NCBI GenBank assembly: GCA_900314655.1
Contig: OMWC01000032.1
Coordinates: 1 to 37,518 of the forward strand
From: an uncultured Prevotellaceae bacterium
GTDB lineage: Bacteria; Bacteroidota; Bacteroidia; Bacteroidales; Bacteroidaceae
Direction: 5' to 3'
DNA length: 37,518 nucleotides
Below are positions 1 through 6,751 of the stretch, one piece after another (position 1 is the stretch's first letter; each line of letters opens with the position of its first letter). The translations under genes and the position numbers were made by a program. Below the pieces are notes generated by a model. The model saw nothing but the letters and a program-made list of their open reading frames with translations. It had not been told where the DNA came from and ran no database searches.

Positions 1-43
1 AACACCCGAAAAAGAAATAATAACGAAATCAATATCAAAAAAA

Positions 44-613
44 ATGAAAACAGCGAAACTCTGGAGACTTGCCTTTGCGATGCTTGCTGCTTTCTCCCTC
101 GCCTCTTGCAGCAGCGACCCGGAATGGGCTGACCCAGAAGCACACGAGAAGACGGAACAGTTGCAGAAACAGTACGGACCGATCATAGCAGGCACATGGC
201 ATATCGAGAAAATTGGTGAAAAGCAGCGGTATTTTGAGCGCCTGACATTCAATGCAGACGGGACGTTGAAAGGAATGCGCAAATGGCAAAGCCGGAAACT
301 TGTTACCATTGAGGGCAAAGAGCAGTACACCGACTGGGTAGATGTGGAAGAGCACGAAGAAAATGCTACATTCACGGGAACTTGGACACTGTTGTGGAGC
401 CGTGATCCGGATGCTTCTTTCAGTGGCAACCGCCTTGTGCTTAACGCAAGTTTCGACGGAGTTTATGACAGGACAACTTTTATGGCCTATAGCCTGAACG
501 CGCTCTTTATCAATGCCGATGAATCGACACTTTGTTTTGGGGGCGGTTATGTTCGCAACGGCGACAACGGCGAGACTATTTACACTCGCGGTGATGCCGA
601 ACCGAGTTTCTAA
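44..613 (+). CDS. Lipoprotein with lipocalin-like pattern
   Basis: This 189-aa protein starts with a lipoprotein signal peptide: positive charges, a hydrophobic stretch, then the lipobox LASC with the lipidated cysteine at residue 22. It is therefore expected to be anchored in the inner or outer membrane. Behind it come SSDPEWADPEAHEKTEQ and then a GTW motif with YFERLTFNADGTLKG. The GxW plus repeated beta-strand pattern, with a second GTW near residue 105, resembles the small lipocalin-like lipoproteins common in Bacteroidales; that family call is an inference. The role is unknown. The ATG at 44 is preceded by an A-rich stretch and no Shine-Dalgarno site, as is usual in this phylum. The gene stands alone, with a 26-bp-arm inverted repeat shortly after its stop. 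Confidence 0.8.
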   Translation: MKTAKLWRLAFAMLAAFSLASCSSDPEWADPEAHEKTEQLQKQYGPIIAGTWHIEKIGEKQRYFERLTFNADGTLKGMRKWQSRKLVTIEGKEQYTDWVDVEEHEENATFTGTWTLLWSRDPDASFSGNRLVLNASFDGVYDRTTFMAYSLNALFINADESTLCFGGGYVRNGDNGETIYTRGDAEPSF

Positions 614-639
614 TAGAGTTCGCCAAAGAGATATTATGA

Positions 640-720
640 AACACAAAGACTCAAAGGCACAAAGAATTAGGCTACTCGCGGTGCCATGAAAATATCTTTG
701 TGGCTTTGAGTCTTTGTGTT
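640..720. repeat. Inverted repeat with 26-bp arms
   Basis: The arms lie at 640-665 and 695-720 and match at 25 of 26 positions, with a 29-nt loop. They are built from CACAAAG/CAAAGG-type words (ACACAAAGACTCAAAGGCAC in the left arm). The same kind of word is familiar as an interspersed repeat in many Bacteroidetes and other genomes. It lies 27 bp after the lipoprotein stop, so it may end that transcript, but no T-run follows. The rest of the 614-941 gap holds only the promoter of the toxin-antitoxin pair; no other gene is seen there. Confidence 0.75.
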
Positions 721-907
721 CAGTTAATATTATACCAAACGTATTTATAACGGTTACTCTAACTCGGCAGATGCTTTGCCGTCTCCGACGAATCCGCCAC
801 CGATGCTTGCCAAAAACTGTCGCATAACGAGTGATTAAATAAAGATAAAAAGAGCTTTCCTTTTGCACATTTCGCTACCAATTGCATCAAGTTTCAAAAA
901 CTTTTCG

Positions 908-915
908 TATCTTTG
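908..915 (+). promoter_or_regulatory. Bacteroidetes -7 box for mntA-hepT
   Basis: TATCTTTG matches the TAnnTTTG -7 consensus and lies 27 bp before the mntA start codon. The -33 element is poor: the nearest TTG (882-884) is 23 bp upstream, slightly farther than usual. Confidence 0.5.
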
Positions 916-941
916 TCACGAGATTATAAAATGATACGCTT

Positions 942-1238
942 ATGAGTACACAGATGATGCAGAAGACGATAGCCGAATACTTCAAGACGCAACCCGTCCT
1001 GAAGGCATGGCTCTTTGGCTCGTATTCACGTGGCGAGCAGAGACCGTGGAGCGATGTCGACATTCTGGTACAGTACGACCGTCGGCAACCCATAGGACTG
1101 ATGAAGATTGCCGGAATGAAAGTTGATCTGGAAGACTTGCTCAACTGTGAGGTCGACCTGGTGGAGGACGGTATGCTCCGCCCATGGGCCGTTGACAGTG
1201 TAAACAGAGACAGGAGGCTGATTTATGAGAGAACATAG
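942..1238 (+). CDS. mntA: MntA-type minimal nucleotidyltransferase antitoxin
   Basis: This 98-aa protein is a minimal nucleotidyltransferase (MNT). It shows the diagnostic GSX10DXD signature: G26-S27, then ten residues, then D38-V-D40 (GSYSRGEQRPWSDVDILV). In characterised type VII MntA/HepT systems the antitoxin AMPylates a tyrosine near the HEPN active site of its partner toxin and so silences its ribonuclease. The next gene is exactly such a HEPN protein and overlaps this one by 14 bp, which points to translational coupling. The family match rests on the motif, the length and the gene pairing. The ATG at 942 follows a TATCTTTG box. An AGGAGG-like stretch near the 3' end (about 1212) probably serves as the ribosome site for hepT. 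Confidence 0.9.
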   Translation: MSTQMMQKTIAEYFKTQPVLKAWLFGSYSRGEQRPWSDVDILVQYDRRQPIGLMKIAGMKVDLEDLLNCEVDLVEDGMLRPWAVDSVNRDRRLIYERT

Positions 1239-1731
1239 CAGAGACCGTGGCCGTCTGGAGGACATAGTGAAGTATGCACAGAACGTGAGCATCATCGTCA
1301 GCGGTATTTCATACGAGGAATTCACGCAAGACATACGCATCTATTACTCCGTGATGAAGAATATAGAGGTAATTGGCGAGGCTGCCAACATGTTGACCCG
1401 CCATTTCCGTGAAACCCATGCCGAACTTCCTTGGCGACAGATTGTCAGCATGCGAAATGTGCTGGTTCATGGTTATGCCCAAGTTTCCGATGCAGATCTC
1501 TGGCTGACCGCTACTAACGACATACAGCCTCTATGTGAGCAGGTGCAGCGCTATCTCTCCGACACGGACTGGGAAGACTGGCAGAAAGGCGAAGACCCAT
1601 ACTCTGAGATGGATAATGCCGCCTATAAGCAGGCCGTTGATTCTGCCCGTAAGATGAAGGTCAAGGGCTATGCCATTCAGGACATAGCAGAGATAACAGG
1701 ACTGACGGCAGAGGAAATCGAGACTCTATAG
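1225..1731 (+). CDS. hepT: HepT-type HEPN ribonuclease toxin with extra C-terminal domain
   Basis: This 168-aa protein carries a HEPN domain (about residues 1-115) with the motif R77-N-V-L-V-H82-G-Y84, that is RX4HXY. The Arg and His form the ribonuclease site, and Tyr84 is the residue expected to be AMPylated by MntA. Ordinary HepT proteins are close to 110-140 aa. This one continues with about 50 residues (KQAVDSARKMKVKGYAIQDI, then AEITGLTAEEIETL). That tail resembles the short helical tail of Rpn/PD-(D/E)XK transposase-family proteins, where a phrase of the type G-x-s-x-e-x-I-A-e-i-T-G-L precedes the C-terminus. The tail may be a DNA- or target-binding helix-turn-helix. The start at 1225 overlaps mntA by 14 bp and has a purine-rich site just upstream. 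Confidence 0.88.
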   Translation: MREHSRDRGRLEDIVKYAQNVSIIVSGISYEEFTQDIRIYYSVMKNIEVIGEAANMLTRHFRETHAELPWRQIVSMRNVLVHGYAQVSDADLWLTATNDIQPLCEQVQRYLSDTDWEDWQKGEDPYSEMDNAAYKQAVDSARKMKVKGYAIQDIAEITGLTAEEIETL

Positions 1732-1759
1732 CATTAGGTGTAGAACTAAAGCGAGAGCG

Positions 1760-1794
1760 GGAAGCTGTGTCCGACGGATATCGGCACGATTTCC
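1760..1794. terminator. Possible hairpin between convergent genes
   Basis: An imperfect stem (outer GGAA/TTCC, inner GTGtCCGA/TCGGCAC with one bulge) lies between the hepT stop and the end of the convergent minus-strand gene. No strong T-run follows, so a terminator role is tentative. Confidence 0.3.
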
Positions 1795-1830
1795 AGCTAA
1801 TTTATATAAGAGCAATTTAGAGTTTCCCAA

Positions 1831-2163
1831 TCAATACTCTAAATCTCCATATAGGGAAAAGGATTCAATAGAATCCAATGCCATCTGATATAGTTTAATG
1901 GTTTCATGCCATTTAATATAGGCATCATAGTTCCCATAATTAAGTTGTTTGTTTGCTTCACCCCTGAAAGCAACGATGGTTTCAGACAAAACCTGTCTTG
2001 AAACCTTCTCCATCTTTTCATTTTTTGTTTGTAGTTTTCTGATGTAAGCTTTTTGCTCTTTTTGACCTTCGTCATATCCAATTCCATGGGCAATATCAAA
2101 GGAAATCAAATTGGTAATAACGATAAGGAGAATGGTCCCAATTATATACTTTTTCTTTTTCAT
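1831..2163 (-). CDS. Small single-pass membrane protein, unknown
   Basis: This 110-aa protein was not assigned to a family. It has a Lys-rich start (MKKKKY) and one membrane segment (about residues 6-24), followed by a charged helical region (GYDEGQKEQKAYIRKLQTKN, then EKMEKVSRQVL) that could form a short coiled coil. The C-terminal part is probably helical and periplasmic or extracytoplasmic, since the positive charges lie before the membrane segment. It is the last of four small minus-strand genes (lipoprotein, two 2-TM proteins, this one) with short spacings, so they are probably one transcript. The order suggests an envelope-associated function, but no activity can be named. Confidence 0.6.
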   Translation of the reverse strand: MKKKKYIIGTILLIVITNLISFDIAHGIGYDEGQKEQKAYIRKLQTKNEKMEKVSRQVLSETIVAFRGEANKQLNYGNYDAYIKWHETIKLYQMALDSIESFSLYGDLEY

Positions 2164-2211
2164 AATATGTACAGTATTTATATAGATTTCAATTTAACTA
2201 TTATATGCACG

Positions 2212-2445
2212 CTATTTTCTTGGGGCGTCATAATAATCAACGGAAGAACTATGAGAAGAACAACTTTTCATTTCGCTAAAAGCAAATAAAAGTACGAATG
2301 CTCCCACAAGTAGTACTATAGCACAAAAGCCTCCACTCCACAATCCATCTTTTGCATCATTCCCTTTTTGAGACCATGACAAAAAGAACATAACAACAAA
2401 CACTATTATAACGATAGTAAAAAATACTCCCATAATGTATTCCAA
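2212..2445 (-). CDS. Small two-TM membrane protein, unknown
   Basis: This 77-aa protein has two hydrophobic segments (about residues 5-23 and 39-56). A short loop rich in Gly, Lys and Asp joins them, and a Ser/Cys-rich tail follows (SEMKSCSSHSSSVDYYDAP). Its layout matches the gene just upstream: N-terminal TM, loop, second TM, cysteine-containing tail. The two may be distant paralogues. The start is uncertain, since a second Met lies at residue 5. The gap to the upstream gene is 20 bp, consistent with one operon. No function can be assigned. Confidence 0.55.
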   Translation of the reverse strand: MEYIMGVFFTIVIIVFVVMFFLSWSQKGNDAKDGLWSGGFCAIVLLVGAFVLLFAFSEMKSCSSHSSSVDYYDAPRK

Positions 2446-2465
2446 TTAAAAAAACTTTTCTTAAT

Positions 2466-2690
2466 TCACCTTCCACTGATTCTACTTAAATCTCCGCCGC
2501 AAGCCCCTACTAAATTACCAAAGCAGACAAAAACAAATATTAATGCGGCAATAATCCATAAAATAACAGAACCTGTTCCAACCTTGTCTGATTCTTTCCC
2601 TGATGATTTGTAAGCATTATTCTGTGCATTAAGCATTATTGCAGCCACAATACCAGCCAATATCAGCAATACGATAACTGTTGTATTCAT
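2466..2690 (-). CDS. Small two-TM membrane protein, unknown
   Basis: This 74-aa protein has a hydrophobic N-terminus (MNTTVIVLLILAGIVAAIML), a polar loop (NAQNNAYKSSGKESDKVG), a second membrane segment (about residues 42-62) and the tail GACGGDLSRISGR. It begins one base after the stop of the upstream lipoprotein gene, so translation of the two is probably coupled. Layout and size resemble the next gene downstream. Family and function are not recognised. Confidence 0.55.
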   Translation of the reverse strand: MNTTVIVLLILAGIVAAIMLNAQNNAYKSSGKESDKVGTGSVILWIIAALIFVFVCFGNLVGACGGDLSRISGR

Positions 2691-2691
2691 A

Positions 2692-3042
2692 TCAATCTTT
2701 CGTTAAAACTTTATCAATTGCATGCCTGCTAAAACTAATTCCAAGAATACCATAACTATCTTCGATGCTATTATCAGTCATTTCTTTCAAATCAGCAAAC
2801 AAATGTCTTTCAATATCATTTTTGGGAATATACTCTGTATATTTCTTTTTTGAGTACCCAGAAGGTAAAATGGATCTGCCAGTAGATTCTGCACAATCTT
2901 TGGATACTGTTTTTTCAGATATTGTATCAATTATTTCAAATGGTATGGTATCTTCGTTTTGCGTTGATAAAGACTGTCTATTATTGTTACTACAAGATAG
3001 CAATAATAGTAAAGAAGTAAATGACAAGATTGCTTTCTTCAT
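2692..3042 (-). CDS. Small lipoprotein, unknown
   Basis: This 116-aa protein is read from the Met at 3042, because the sequence from there is a textbook lipoprotein signal (MKKAILSFTSLLLLLSC) with the lipobox LLSC and Cys17. The frame stays open upstream, but that stretch has no signal-peptide character. The mature part is Ser/Thr/Asp-rich (SNNNRQSLSTQNEDTIPFE). It contains SGYSKKKYTEYIPKNDIERH and a C-terminal region SYGILGISFSRHAIDKVLTKD. No known domain is recognised. It is the first gene of the four-gene minus-strand set and lies about 75 bp below a candidate -7 box. Confidence 0.6.
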   Translation of the reverse strand: MKKAILSFTSLLLLLSCSNNNRQSLSTQNEDTIPFEIIDTISEKTVSKDCAESTGRSILPSGYSKKKYTEYIPKNDIERHLFADLKEMTDNSIEDSYGILGISFSRHAIDKVLTKD

Positions 3043-3118
3043 ATTGAATAATTTTAGCTGGTTATTAAAACAAGAGACGCAGACTTTCGCCATACGCCAC
3101 ACGGTTCACCACAAACCA

Positions 3119-3126
3119 CAAATGTA
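3119..3126 (-). promoter_or_regulatory. Candidate -7 box of the small-membrane-protein operon
   Basis: Read on the minus strand this is TACATTTG, a match to TAnnTTTG, 77 bp before the lipoprotein start. An 8-bp-stem hairpin (3137-3155, CTGCGCCC tat GGGTGCAG, one G-T pair) lies just upstream of it and could be an operator. No clear -33 element is seen. Confidence 0.4.
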
Positions 3127-3424
3127 TATGGGAAATCTGCGCCCTATGGGTGCAGCTCCGATAACATTTGTTTTGCTCGTATTCCTACGGTGGTGATTGT
3201 GTGGCTATCGAGCAATATGTCTTTGCGCTCCTTTCGGATAGCGAGGCAAAATTACATAATATTCTTTAATTCTCACGCCTTAAACTATGAAAATATTATT
3301 AAATGCGGCGATTTCTTGCAAATATTTCTGCTATACGGGACTTGCGATTGGGCTGAGTCCCGAAAAATGTGGATGAGCGTGACCAATTTATTCAATAGTC
3401 TGTGGCTGATCGTTTGTTTTGTTG

Positions 3425-3600
3425 TACCTTTGCAAATAGATATAAAACATACATTACTGATACAGGGAAGCGGAACTCACGCTTTAGCATGCCTCTGCCG
3501 TGTAGAAGCGTTAGGACGTTGGAGAACATGTGGACGGGGAACCGTCTCCGTTCATTTGATGAGTAAAATGCATTGTAAAGCCAAAATCTTATAAAACTGA
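3425..3600 (+). ncRNA. Candidate structured RNA in a gene-free stretch
   Basis: The 3043-3706 gap has no convincing gene. Within it a good -7 box (TACCTTTG, 3425-3432) is followed by sequence with two nested stems. One is ACGCTT (3479-3484) pairing with AAGCGT (3506-3511). The other is GGACGG (3532-3537), loop GGAA, CCGTC (3542-3546), flanked by GAAC (3524-3527) and GTTC (3550-3553). A further stem, CGGGACT (3336-3342) with AGTCCCG (3356-3362), lies upstream of the promoter. The sequence matches no riboswitch or housekeeping RNA I recognise. No terminator T-run is visible, so the 3' end is a guess. Confidence 0.3.
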
Positions 3601-3642
3601 TAACTTTCCTTTAATAATTCTGTTACTCTAACATTATTTTGC

Positions 3643-3650
3643 TAACTTTG
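3643..3650 (+). promoter_or_regulatory. -7 box of the DUF6078 gene
   Basis: TAACTTTG matches TAnnTTTG and lies 56 bp before the ATG at 3707. The start of transcription would fall near 3657. The -33 element is weak. Confidence 0.5.
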
Positions 3651-3706
3651 CTGCATGAAATTTAAGGATATGTGCGAACTGTACAAATAATGTAAAGTGA
3701 TAGACT

Positions 3707-4159
3707 ATGCAAAAAACTACAAAGATGAACGAACAGGAACTTTTCAAAAATAAGGCGGAGAGCTATCTCGTATGTTTGGCAGACCATTGTCCGCGACATG
3801 AAGAATGCCTCCGTTGGCTGGTGGGGCAGTATGCGCCGAGCGATACCAGCACGCTCACCATTATCAATCCGTGTAACCCCATGACTCGCGACGGCAGCTG
3901 CAACATGTTCCGCCAGCGGGAGAAGGTGACCGTTTATTACGGAATGACCCGTTTCTACGAAGAAATCCCCGAACCGAAGGCCAAGGCCATTCGCCACGCC
4001 CTGGAGCAGAATCTGAAACGTACCAACTACTACGAGTGTCGCCGTGGAGACCGTCCTATCACACCCGCCTTCCAAAGCATCATCGAGCAAACTGTCCGCA
4101 ATCACGGCTGGCAGGGACCACTGGTCTATGACCGTGAGGAAAAGGACTATGATTGGTAA
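3707..4159 (+). CDS. DUF6078 family protein
   Basis: This 150-aa cytoplasmic protein fits the Bacteroidales DUF6078 family. It has an N-terminal CLADHCPRHEECLRWL cysteine cluster, then a TIINPCNPMTRDGSCNMFRQ segment. A central region follows (GMTRFYEEIP), and the typical ending is GPLVYDREEKDYDW. The family has no known activity; the spaced cysteines suggest metal binding or structural disulfides, which is an inference. The ATG at 3707 is used, but the Met at residue 7 (3725) is also possible, since no Shine-Dalgarno site separates them. The gene stands alone with its own promoter and is convergent with decayed minus-strand sequence. Confidence 0.75.
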   Translation: MQKTTKMNEQELFKNKAESYLVCLADHCPRHEECLRWLVGQYAPSDTSTLTIINPCNPMTRDGSCNMFRQREKVTVYYGMTRFYEEIPEPKAKAIRHALEQNLKRTNYYECRRGDRPITPAFQSIIEQTVRNHGWQGPLVYDREEKDYDW

Positions 4160-4224
4160 TGGAATCAATCTTTATCCTTCATCCTTCTACATAGGCTTAA
4201 TCATCGATTCTACATATATAATAG

Positions 4225-4431
4225 TCATTCCCACGAAAGGATTTCGTTATCTACCCGCTCATATATAAGTTCAGCAGCCGTATGCTCATGCACGGCATAG
4301 TGCATCTTGTCGAGATTATAATGATCAATCTCTCTTCGTACTTGACATTTACCTTCCTGGCGAACTAGAAAGAATTACTTTCGAGTTCCCCCTTCGTCAA
4401 ACTCCTTGTCTTGGTAAATGTTACCTACATG
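4225..4431 (-). pseudogene. RhuM-family gene remnant with internal deletion
   Basis: Read on the minus strand in one frame this gives HVGNIYQDKEFDEGGTRK, a stop, then FFLVRQEGKCQVRREIDHYN and LDKMHYAVHEHTAAELIYER, then VDNEILSWE and a stop. These are recognisable pieces of RhuM-family proteins: the H-hxNIxxxxELxE region, the VRQEGxRQVxRxIDHYNLD block, and the C-terminal KMHYAVHGHTAAExIYxRAD block. The middle of the family, where GYRVNSxRxxxFRxWA would stand, is missing, so HYNLD joins directly to KMHYAV. One in-frame stop and one large deletion show it is dead. RhuM genes often sit in Type I/IIG restriction and defence loci. Confidence 0.65.
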
Positions 4432-4479
4432 AAGGCTGATAGTTTATTCTCCTTGTTCATTTGATTATCCGTTTTAATC

Positions 4480-4581
4480 GGTTTCTATCAGATTACGCAA
4501 AAACCATTCCTTCCACTCGCAACCCTCATCCTCTTTGGGGTATTGCTTGATGAGGTATTGTTATAATGCTTGTTCTGTCAT
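4480..4581 (-). pseudogene. 5' fragment of an AlbA_2 (Schlafen-like) gene
   Basis: Starting at the ATG at 4581 the minus strand reads MTEQAL, a stop, then QYLIKQYPKEDEGCEWKEW and FLRNLIETD. The phrase (Q)YPxEDxxCEWKEF is the usual beginning of AlbA_2 DNA-binding/ATPase proteins, which are common companions of restriction systems in Bacteroidales. Only the first 30 or so codons survive before the RhuM remnant begins, and codon 7 is already TAA. Between the two, a short reading MNKENKLSAFM in another frame may be the original RhuM start. Its 5' leader is repeated in front of the Fic gene. Confidence 0.5.
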
Positions 4582-4672
4582 TCTTTGTACGTTTGTTAAT
4601 CTGGCCTTATATATAACGCTTGTTGCCTGCAGAATATGATTCCTTCATTTGTTAATTCTCAGGAAATGCTTG

Positions 4673-5698
4673 TTAATCCGTAGAACTTTTGTGTGATTTA
4701 TACATCATCTCGTACTTAGGAGATGTATAATCTATGTACATATCAAATTCTGCAATACCCTTTGCCTTGGCAATCGAGTGCAACCGTTCTTTATTCTCAT
4801 TGGCAATATGTACTCCATAATAAATTGCCGTAGGTTTGTAATTGATGGATGTGACATTTTCCACTAAATAGTTTCTCATGGAGTAATCTACCAGGCGCCA
4901 TTCATTTTCATACTCCCATCGTCTTGATTTATGCAAAGCACATTTTGTATGAGAAAGGACATCTGGATTAGGTGCATTAATACCAAACATTTTTAAAAAA
5001 GCCCATGCCATGTATTGAGAAGCATCGTAACGTATATCATCATATATTACAGGATATAACCCAACCCCCTCTTTAATTCCTTTGGTTAGTGTTGGACGCA
5101 TTTCGTATTCTAATGCAAATCCTTTATGATAATCAGCATAATGACTCCACATTGTTATAGACTGTACGGACTCGCAAAAGCACGCAATAGAAACAAACCG
5201 TTTACTTACATCTGCTAAAAGAGGGTATAAGAAATCAATCATTTGCAGCATTTGTGTTTTATAAGCAGTAAGAAAATCTTTCTTTTCTTCAAAGTCTGTT
5301 GCCAATATTTGCGCTTTTATATTCTCTACCATGCCCTTAGGAAATGAATCTTTCATATTGTTTGCGAAATCATTTCCTTCTTCAAGATATTTTTTTAACT
5401 GAACAAGGGTATTCGATTCTAATAAGGCATTCACGTAATCTTTTATACCATCAATGTCATACCTAACTAGAGTATCATAGGGATCGTTAAACAGGTCAGC
5501 AGATACTGCATAAATAATATCTTTTTGAAATGCATCTATTTGCTTCTCAGTGCAAGACCTATAACGAAACAGACTCTGGGGCATCATCAGTGTTAGCGCG
5601 TCACTAATAGGCAACACGCTGTCATAAAGAATTTTAGGGTCTGTACCTTCTTTTATTTGGATTCCTTCAAGCCGTTTTGCAAATTCTACTCGATTCAT
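4673..5698 (-). CDS. DUF2971 family protein
   Basis: This 341-aa protein shows the DUF2971 hallmarks. Near the start is the block PQSLFRYRSCTEKQIDAF, followed by IIYAVSADLFNDPYDT (the FNDPxD signature). In the middle it has FVSIACFCESVQSITMWSHY and then ADYHKGFALEYE (the C-F-S....M-W-S-H-Y-A-D-x-H-K-G-F signature). DUF2971 proteins have no settled biochemical activity. They recur in phage-defence neighbourhoods, which fits this position as the last intact gene of the Type IIG island. The start is 30 bp after the nuclease gene's stop, so it is probably co-transcribed with it. It is followed by the decayed AlbA_2 and RhuM fragments. Confidence 0.88.
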   Translation of the reverse strand: MNRVEFAKRLEGIQIKEGTDPKILYDSVLPISDALTLMMPQSLFRYRSCTEKQIDAFQKDIIYAVSADLFNDPYDTLVRYDIDGIKDYVNALLESNTLVQLKKYLEEGNDFANNMKDSFPKGMVENIKAQILATDFEEKKDFLTAYKTQMLQMIDFLYPLLADVSKRFVSIACFCESVQSITMWSHYADYHKGFALEYEMRPTLTKGIKEGVGLYPVIYDDIRYDASQYMAWAFLKMFGINAPNPDVLSHTKCALHKSRRWEYENEWRLVDYSMRNYLVENVTSINYKPTAIYYGVHIANENKERLHSIAKAKGIAEFDMYIDYTSPKYEMMYKSHKSSTD

Positions 5699-5728
5699 TG
5701 TTCGTGTTAATACTCAACTATAATAGCT

Positions 5729-6748
5729 TTATCCATACAACTTCAAAACATTATTCATAGTAATAAGTTCACCATGATGCATATTTTGGAAGATGTTCAC
5801 CCTCTCGTTACCAAGTGACACAAACTCACCCAGTATTAGACACATCTTGCCATCCTCGATGGTTAATCGTGTTATTTTATAATAGCCGTCAATTTCACCG
5901 CCTACCATCGGAAGAAGGTAAACTGCTTCGAGAATGTTCACCTTTGGCAAGGTTTCCATGACGTATTTCTTTGCCTTATGCTCAATGAATGTCTGGTAAT
6001 CTGCATCCGTTTTTCTGACAGTAACAGTAAACACATTCTTTGATTCAACAGACTTTGGCCGAGTATCAGTATAATATAACCCTCTTTGCGGTACACTCGC
6101 TTCAAGTTGTTCAATGATGCTTTCGTCAAGGAGTACTTTACGAAGGTGATTCTCTAAGAGCAATCCGCTTTCCTCGTTTGGCAGCAATGGATAGGCACCA
6201 ATATTTACTTCTTCAATGGATTTCAGAAAATAAGGCAACTGCTCATCGTGATCCTTCAATTGCTCCAATAGCCGTTGTTCGTTCATACGCCCAGGAAAGA
6301 GGATGTAGCCACCTATGATTTCTTTCGAGAAACGTTGTTCACCACGCTTACCATAATAGATGGCATCACGGTAGTGGTGCATCGCATTGATGGTCTCAGG
6401 CTTCGGCTCGTCTTGCACGTTGCCCAGTGTTGCATCGTCATCACCACGGACACTATACTTCGCATCGTAGAGATACGTCAACGTGATGTCACGCTCGTTC
6501 TTGTGAATGTGCATCACAATATCGGGCCTCTGCCCAGTCGTGGCAGAACGCATCTCATATTCATCGCCTTTTCTATCAAACGAATACTGATAGCCTACTT
6601 CCACCAAATCCTCATTCACATAATTGCAATACCGCTCTGGTGGAAGTTGCTTGGCTCTCACCTTGAACTTCCGCCACGACAACCCTATATCCGTGCTGCT
6701 GGCTTGGATAACATAGGCATTATGATATTTGTATTGCAATAGTTCCAT
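5729..6748 (-). CDS. DUF2357-type PD-(D/E)XK nuclease, N-terminally truncated
   Basis: This 339-aa protein contains the nuclease core typical of the PD-(D/E)XK domain of DUF2357/LlaJI-like restriction proteins. RPDIVMHI (D76) and YLYDAKY (D96-A-K98) give the D...DxK catalytic set. The family phrase NAMHHYRDAIYY (about residues 121-132) and GGYILFPGR follow. Full DUF2357 proteins are usually far longer, with a large N-terminal domain before the nuclease; here only about 70 residues precede it. The C-terminal 150 residues form a further, unassigned domain. It starts three bases after the Fic stop, so co-translation is likely. It could be a decayed restriction gene or a compact effector using the Type IIG enzyme's context. 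Confidence 0.7.
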   Translation of the reverse strand: MELLQYKYHNAYVIQASSTDIGLSWRKFKVRAKQLPPERYCNYVNEDLVEVGYQYSFDRKGDEYEMRSATTGQRPDIVMHIHKNERDITLTYLYDAKYSVRGDDDATLGNVQDEPKPETINAMHHYRDAIYYGKRGEQRFSKEIIGGYILFPGRMNEQRLLEQLKDHDEQLPYFLKSIEEVNIGAYPLLPNEESGLLLENHLRKVLLDESIIEQLEASVPQRGLYYTDTRPKSVESKNVFTVTVRKTDADYQTFIEHKAKKYVMETLPKVNILEAVYLLPMVGGEIDGYYKITRLTIEDGKMCLILGEFVSLGNERVNIFQNMHHGELITMNNVLKLYG

Positions 6749-6751
6749 ACG

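Noticed and set aside
35..868. Long minus-strand open frame opposite the first lipoprotein
   Set aside because: It has no family features, and it runs through an inverted repeat and antisense to a clear lipoprotein gene.
3190..3594. Open frame of 134 codons in the 3043-3706 gap
   Set aside because: It has no recognisable domain and crosses a promoter box and stem structures; composition is not gene-like.
3425..3600. Known riboswitch, tmRNA, RNase P or SRP RNA
   Set aside because: None of their conserved core sequences is visible.
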